Shown here: positions 58,901-64,000 of the stretch, in pieces | Layout: each line of letters opens with the position of its first letter | Numbering within the stretch: the stretch's first letter is position 1 | NCBI GenBank assembly: GCA_910591455.2 | Contig: OU342804.1 | Location: 6,284,133 to 6,348,132 of the forward strand | DNA: 64,000 bases | Reading direction: 5' to 3' | DNA from: Pholis gunnellus | Lineage: Eukaryota > Chordata > Actinopteri > Perciformes > Pholidae | Program-made: the position numbers and the translations under genes | The notes under the pieces: generated by a model | The model's database searches: none | Told to the model about the DNA's origin: nothing | The model's input: only the letters and a program-made list of their open reading frames with translations

Positions 58901-61494
58901 ACGGACTGGAGGCGACGGTGCTGTCGAAGGTCTGCTGAGCCGCCTTCTGTCTGGCATCCGTCCTGTTGGGGGCGGGCGGCTGTGGAGCTCGAGGCGGACC
59001 TCGTCTGTCCTCGGCGGTGCCAGGAGGAGCCTTACGGGTCTCCTGCGGTGCCGACGACGCTTCCTGTTGCGATGGCTCCGATTGGCTGCTAGGGAGGCTG
59101 TTGCATCCCAGCGAGGACGCCGGGGAGCCCCTCTGTGGTGAGGCGAACAGCTGCCCTCTGGTACAAACGTAAAAAAAAGGGACAAATATGACGCTGTCGG
59201 ACTACGACGGCGTAACAGGACCATTGTAGGTAAACAATAAAACAAATAGTTACGGAGCCCGGGGGAGGGGGTTATATTCAGAGGAAACACTTCTGAGACT
59301 CTCGTTACCGACCTCGTTACACCACAGACGCTACTGCAGGAACGTGAGCAGCTCACTGCAACGTGTTTTACTGTAACAGACTCTCTCTTCAGATTATCTG
59401 ATTGTTTTTGTATTTTGGACAACTTAAGAGAGGTAAAGTGTTCACGCAAGCGCAAAGAAAACTACGTCAGGAGGAGACGACTACACTAAGACAACGTCAC
59501 AAAGTCATTCATTCGATGCCTCCACAAAACCTGGACCTCCAGAATTTAAGAAGAACATGTTTTCCTGAAGACGGTTATAATATGAATGTCATCACTATAT
59601 CTATATATCTATCCACTTCTGTATCGTGGTGGAGTTCAGGAAGTAAGCAACGTCTTGTGAGCGGATATTAAAATGCCAAAAGGGATATTCATCAGGACGC
59701 CTGACCTGGAAATCCTAAAAGAATAATGTGGAAAATTACAGTTCAGTATGCTTTTTACATGTTTTATAAAACTCTGCCCTGAAAGGTCTCATCACTGGAC
59801 TTTACCAGAATGTATGCCGGTGCTTTGATTCCCAAAACCAACACATGCAGCATCACCACCAGCAGAAAACTAATAAAACACTTCCACATCCACCCATTCC
59901 TCCTTTGACACTGAAAGACGACCTTCTCTTTTATGTATTCTGTAGTTCGGCAGAAATCAAACCTTTTATTTAGAGAATAATATTCGGCACAATCATGATG
60001 GAAACAACCATAAAACAAAACCTAAATAAACTGTGTGGCTCTCGACTTCTAATCTAGTTAAGACTCATTTATGTTGATGTGACACAGTTTACGGCAAGAA
60101 ACAAAAGAAACAAGTGGAATAAAGAGAGAATTCAACCGCAGAAGACATTTTGTAAAACAGCGTCCCTCGTGGCCCCGAGAGAATATGTAGAAAATAACCG
60201 TCCATCACACCTCCAGACTCCAGAAGTAGGTCTCTCACACACACACACACACACACACACACGACCTATTTCCATCTACTAGAATACATTACAACAGGGG
60301 AAACTATTCACACGGACATGTGAAGCTCCTGCAGGTCAGACCTGCAGCAGAAAAGTGTTTATTCTACACAAATAAAATGAACTCTTCTTGTTCATCGGTT
60401 AGATCCTCACAAAGTCACAACTCCTACTAATGGTGGCGTTAAGAATCTAGACTGCAAAGGAGACAAAAGTGGGACAACCAACACTGTTTGGGGCTTTCAC
60501 ATTCATGTCTATTATATATTGAATTCAGTCTCGCAGGACCAGGGGTGTGTATACACACACACACACAGTATATGTTTCTCCGGTTGGTTTTAGGCCGTTC
60601 TCTCTTCAACAATACTGCATGCTGTGCTTAATGGTTTAATGACATTGTTCAACTTATCTTCTAGTCTTAGAAATTGTTGACAAACATATTTTGTTATAGT
60701 TTTCATTAAAGAAATGAACAACAAGTGGGTACAACATATTCGGCTCTCGTGATAAAATGTACTTGTAGGAATGAAAGCTCGGTGTTTTGGCCCTTCACAA
60801 GCACGACTTCTACACGTTTCTACAGGTTTATTGGAGTCGTTACAGCTAAAGAAGCCCATCTGGCTCGGAGAGAGTGCATTACATGGTATTTATACTAGCA
60901 GATGCTCTCCTGTACTGTAACAGCGAGTGTGCTCACCTGACAGGTGTGCCTCCAGCCTGGATGTCCTCCCTGGCTTCCTGCTGTCTGTGCACCTGTCTGA
61001 CACGACTGAACACCGACGGGCTGCTGGGAAATCAAACAAAATCGTTAGTCTGCAACGACTAATCCATTAAATCTTTCAAAAAAATCGATAATACAAATAG
61101 TTTGCAATGAATATAATCGTCTCATCTACGTTATAATTTTATGATGCACGACACCCACATTTCTAATAGCTCCAGAGCTTCGTTAAAGGAGCAGCGAGTA
61201 CGTTTTAGTGGCATCGAGTGGTTTGATCAGCTCAGCCCCTCCAGTTTAAAAAGATCATTTTGGCTACTCGTTCACGCTGCGCTAGTGTAAACACAGCGGC
61301 GGTGGATGAGACTGTGGACAGAGCCCATTGACTTAGGTTTCACTTTTGTTTACACGACTGTTCCTGTTGCTCATATGTATTGATTGAAGTTTTGTCTTTT
61401 TACTCGCAAATATTTTATTGCACGTACAATAACAAGCGTAGATGCAGTGAATACGAGTAATCTTCACTTCACCTGGTTCACTCGACCACAGCAG

Positions 61495-61559
<65 letters not shown>

Positions 61560-64000
61560 CAGCCCAACAGAAACTGTGCTGTAGAAACATGGCGGTGCAG
61601 CATAGCACTGACTCTGTACATCTCTATCTCAGACGCATCTTTAAGCATTCCTGAGCTGCACCTCAGTCAACATGAAGAAACGGATCTATTCAACAAGCTA
61701 TAAATAGAAATACTGATATAGGACGTGGGCTCTGACAGATATATATATATATGAATGAAGAACACATCCCACCACTAGACCAGGTGCACTTTTCATCAGT
61801 TGGACCTTTAAACTATTTCCCATAATGACATCTCAATACGTCGGTGTGTGAAGTGACACCGTTGAGGCTGAAGAGCGTCCTTCAGCTGCTTCTCATCCTC
61901 CAGAGACTGAATGAAAGAATTCAGTTCATGTGCATGAAGACAGAGTGCCAGGTTACCTGGTTACAGCCTTGGCAACAGTGGTAACTTTGGCGACGGATCC
62001 ATCCTCTTCTGACAGTGCTGGCTCTGGGGGGGTAGAACATTTAGAAATGTATTAACGAGAGGGTCCAGGAGGACGCAGGGTTGAGAGCGTGGAGGAGGAG
62101 GAGCTCTTACTCTGCAGGCTGAAGCGCTCCGAGCTGCCCTCTTCCACGGGGGTCACCAGCTTCATCCTCAGACTCAGCTTCCCGTCTCCCTTCTCCGTCG
62201 TGTCGTCCCCGCTTTCCCCCGCCACAATGTCACTGGCTGCCATCGCCCCATCAGCCGCCACGCCCGACTTCTCAGAGAAGGAAGTAATCTCTGCAGAAAA
62301 AAACAGATTAAAGAAGCTCAGCCTCAGATCGTTTAGTAGACAAGTTGCTGTTGTTGTTGAACCCACCGATGGGAGTGCTGTGTCTCAGCGTCTGCTTCAG
62401 CTGGCTGATTAGAGGGGGCGTGGCTCCGACCACAGGACCAAGCAGCTCCCCTTCTTTGGGAAGCGTGAAGTGGAAAGAAATATCTGTAGTAAAAAAATAA
62501 AAGCATTCCTGGAATCAGATTAGATCTAGTTCAGTGCACGGTTCCTGTTAAAGCCCGATCAGAATGAGGACTGACACCTTTAGCCTCTAATGTAACTTTG
62601 CAGAATAACCATCACAGAACATTTCATGGGTTTTAGATGTAATGTTTCCCTGTAACACGTAGCCTTCGAGGGAGAAATCTAACTCAATATATACTCCAGA
62701 AGTCCACAAAACAACCATTTTAACAATGTTAACATGCTGGATTCACGTGTATTATCGTGTTGTAGACCACCTCAACAGATCCCAAGTCATGACAAAGACC
62801 AGAGTTTCTCAAGACCACAACAAGACCAGACTAGTGCGAGACCCTCACACAGATAAAATGTGGAACATTCAAACCACCGAGTTCTCAAACTGATCTGAAA
62901 AGATCCACATTCCCATAAAAACAGACAGAAAACACATGACGATTCCTCTTCACTCTCCTCTTTTACGTGTATACGTGTACGATGAGGAACGTCTTGATCA
63001 AATCATCAAAAGGCTCTGCAGAGGTGAGGTTAATGTGGAGGAGTTCGCCTTTGTTTTCTCTGAGCTATCAGGGTAATGATGTTAGTCGATATCCTCACAG
63101 TGGTGTTCTTCACTAGAAATAAAATCCAGCGTTGTCTTTGGCGAGAGCATAGATATACAGCAGCGGCAAGGTAAACTGGCGTAAACTTAAAACTGTTGTT
63201 GAGTTTCTAAAGATGTCTAAAATAAGTTACTCAGCAGTACATTGCTTTGCTCCTCTGGTACTCCTGTCACTGAGTCATGGATATCACACTATGCTGACAT
63301 ACGTCTGTGCCCTGCTTACCTCCCGAGCTGTCACTCAGGCTCTTGTCTTTGAGCTCCTCTGGGTCAGGCCCCGCCCTCTTAGTCTGGGAGAGCCTATCAG
63401 GAGCAGCATGGACCTTCTTGGCCTGATCCTGGGACTGATGACCGTTGGACTGGGAGCTGTTGGTCTTAGATTGTGGCGTCGCGTCTTTCTGGAGAGCCTG
63501 GGAGTCTCTCTCGCTGTCTGTGACAACGACGACGCTGTCCTCTCCTCGGTCTTCACTCTCCTTCTCCTTCTCCTCCTCCATGGGCTCAGGGGACAACAGC
63601 TCGCTCTGCGAGAGGGCCAGACCTATTCCTGAACCCTCCTCCATCACCTCCTCCTCTTCTACTCCACCCTGCCTCCGCTCATCCATCACCTCTTTCACTG
63701 TTTGACTGTTACCAACCGTTCCACACTTCTGTGAGGACGATTTTACGGACGGGCTCTTTGCACTTCCTCCTTCCTTCCTCGAGTCTGCAGAAGCCTTCGC
63801 CACAGCAGACGTCTGAGAGATCGTGGGCGGCGAGGTAAAACTTTGGGGTGTAGCGTCTGCAGGGGGGGTCTCCTGCACACAGCTGTTAACAGTCAGATCG
63901 GAGGAATCCAACTTTGGTTGCGAGCAGGACACCGCGTCGGCGGGGCTCGCCTCTTTGCCGCCCTTTACATTCACATTTTCTACATTCAAAGACGTCTTTT
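50231..64000 (-). CDS. tp53bp1: TP53-binding protein 1 (53BP1), 3' part
   Basis: 53BP1 is a nuclear chromatin reader that directs double-strand-break repair toward end joining. Exons, 5' to 3': 64000(open)-63320, 62483-62367, 62290-62111, 62023-61957, 61020-60937, 59157-58893, 58206-58138, 58045-57893, 57117-56906, 56581-56417, 54952-54570, 54373-54182, 53857-53669, 52801-52601, 52508-52414, 51484-51288, 50649-50513, 50430-50231; about 1,195 codons. Order of parts: SQ-rich N-terminal region; FHFTLPKEGE and KLSLRMKLV conserved blocks; oligomerisation segment (VTRIITDVYYEDGKEVERKV); Gly-Arg region (RARRGRPPSR); tandem Tudor (KWTSNGYFYSG, FDDGYECEV, with the methyl-lysine cage W, Y and D present); ubiquitin-dependent recruitment motif ISLDNLVEGKRRRR; bipartite NLS (GKRKLM...SPAKRGRR); tandem BRCT (IADQHCRTRKYLLCLASGVP, PLVSAEWLIQSVI, ending QYRHDYSSSTSSS). 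The start of the 54952 exon could instead be 54925. The true N-terminus lies outside the window. Confidence 0.96.
51741..51770. other. GC-rich perfect inverted repeat in a tp53bp1 intron
   Basis: CTCCGCCCCCTGG (51741-51753) and CCAGGGGGCGGAG (51758-51770) are exact reverse complements with a 4-nt GGGA loop. It lies in the intron between the 52508-52414 and 51484-51288 exons. Confidence 0.85.
52249..52272. repeat. (TA)n microsatellite
   Basis: About 12 TA units in a tp53bp1 intron. Confidence 0.9.
52853..52903. repeat. (TA)n-(CA)n compound microsatellite
   Basis: About 20 TA units run into 6 CA units, about 50 bp before the acceptor of the 52801-52601 exon of tp53bp1. Confidence 0.92.
54964..56416 (-). 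other. tp53bp1 intron between the Gly-Arg and Tudor exons
   Basis: About 1.45 kb with no exon recognised. The part around 55600-55800 (AAGGACCGTGGTCAAAATAA, TCTGACAATAATGAGGGTTT and TTTAAAGAAAACATGCTT) resembles 51050-51175 in another intron of the same gene, so a small dispersed element is present twice. Confidence 0.5.
57240..57520 (+). repeat. Dispersed repeat, relative of 29850-30110
   Basis: GCATTCTCTCTAGTG, CACCAGGGGGCGACTC, CTCTAGTTTCAAGTCTTCTT, AGAGTCAAACAGACCATAAA and GGCGGGGCTACACAGTGATT match the element at 29880-30110. It sits in a tp53bp1 intron. Confidence 0.7.
58091..58112. repeat. (AC)n microsatellite in a tp53bp1 intron
   Basis: A short AC tract in the 92-bp intron between the exons at 58206-58138 and 58045-57893; it takes up about a quarter of that intron. 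Confidence 0.9.
59160..60936 (-). other. tp53bp1 intron, no exon recognised
   Basis: About 1.8 kb of intron holding an AC microsatellite (60236-60262) and a second short AC tract near 60554-60567. The 210-codon minus open frame 59455-58823 is not the coding frame: the true exon at 59157-58893 is read in a different frame. Confidence 0.6.
60236..60262. repeat. (AC)n microsatellite
   Basis: About 13 AC units in a tp53bp1 intron. Confidence 0.9.
61499..61558. repeat. (GT)n microsatellite
   Basis: About 30 uninterrupted GT units in the tp53bp1 intron between the 62023-61957 and 61020-60937 exons. Confidence 0.95.

Noticed and set aside
58823..59455. 210-codon minus-strand frame
   Set aside because: Arg-rich out-of-frame reading; the real tp53bp1 exon 59157-58893 uses another frame that joins in phase with its neighbours.
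63213..63632. 139-codon plus-strand frame with hydrophobic stretches
   Set aside because: Antisense to the SQ-rich tp53bp1 exon, where Glu-rich codons read as Leu/Ser on the opposite strand.

Overview
The window is nuclear DNA from a ray-finned fish, most likely a percomorph teleost. The evidence is vertebrate exon-intron genes with teleost-style short introns, very long CA/GT dinucleotide arrays, a tRNA-derived SINE whose 3' tail (around 13490-13527) is typical of teleost elements, and many short non-autonomous repeats of kinds common in spiny-rayed fish. Six protein-coding genes can be read exon by exon. All assignments come from reading translations and recalling family sequences; no search was run.

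Layout. (1) 1-4600: 5' end of iqgap1 on the minus strand, with coding exons 1 and 2 only; the rest lies left of the window. (2) 6653-8755: a compact three-exon CART (cocaine- and amphetamine-regulated transcript) neuropeptide gene on the plus strand, here called copy A and diverged in sequence. (3) 8760-31900: about 23 kb without a supportable gene, made of dispersed repeat fragments, SINE and LINE relics, microsatellites, a 22-bp minisatellite and an isolated long hairpin. (4) 31936-33370: a second three-exon CART gene on the plus strand, copy B, much closer to the canonical CART peptide. (5) 33400-38490: repeat-rich non-coding DNA. (6) 38491-40591: cdkn2aip (CARF) on the minus strand, three coding exons, with LINE relics in its introns. 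(7) 41329-41951: a shared divergent promoter holding two tandem copies of a 166-bp unit, each with a ZNF143/Staf-like motif. (8) 41952-50110: complete tubgcp4 in 18 coding exons. (9) 50144-64000: tp53bp1 on the minus strand, convergent with tubgcp4, 18 exons from the right edge to the stop codon; its 5' part lies right of the window.

The genes belong to separate processes: cytoskeletal scaffolding (IQGAP1), appetite and stress neuropeptides (CART), p53/ARF and XRN2 control (CDKN2AIP), microtubule nucleation (GCP4) and double-strand-break repair (53BP1). The gene order is informative. IQGAP1, TUBGCP4 and TP53BP1 are all on human chromosome 15, whereas human CARTPT sits near IQGAP2 on chromosome 5. 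The CART pair here is therefore best explained as the chromosome-15-side ohnologue, duplicated again in tandem in this fish lineage. I see no exotic system such as a CRISPR array, phage or mobile gene cassette.
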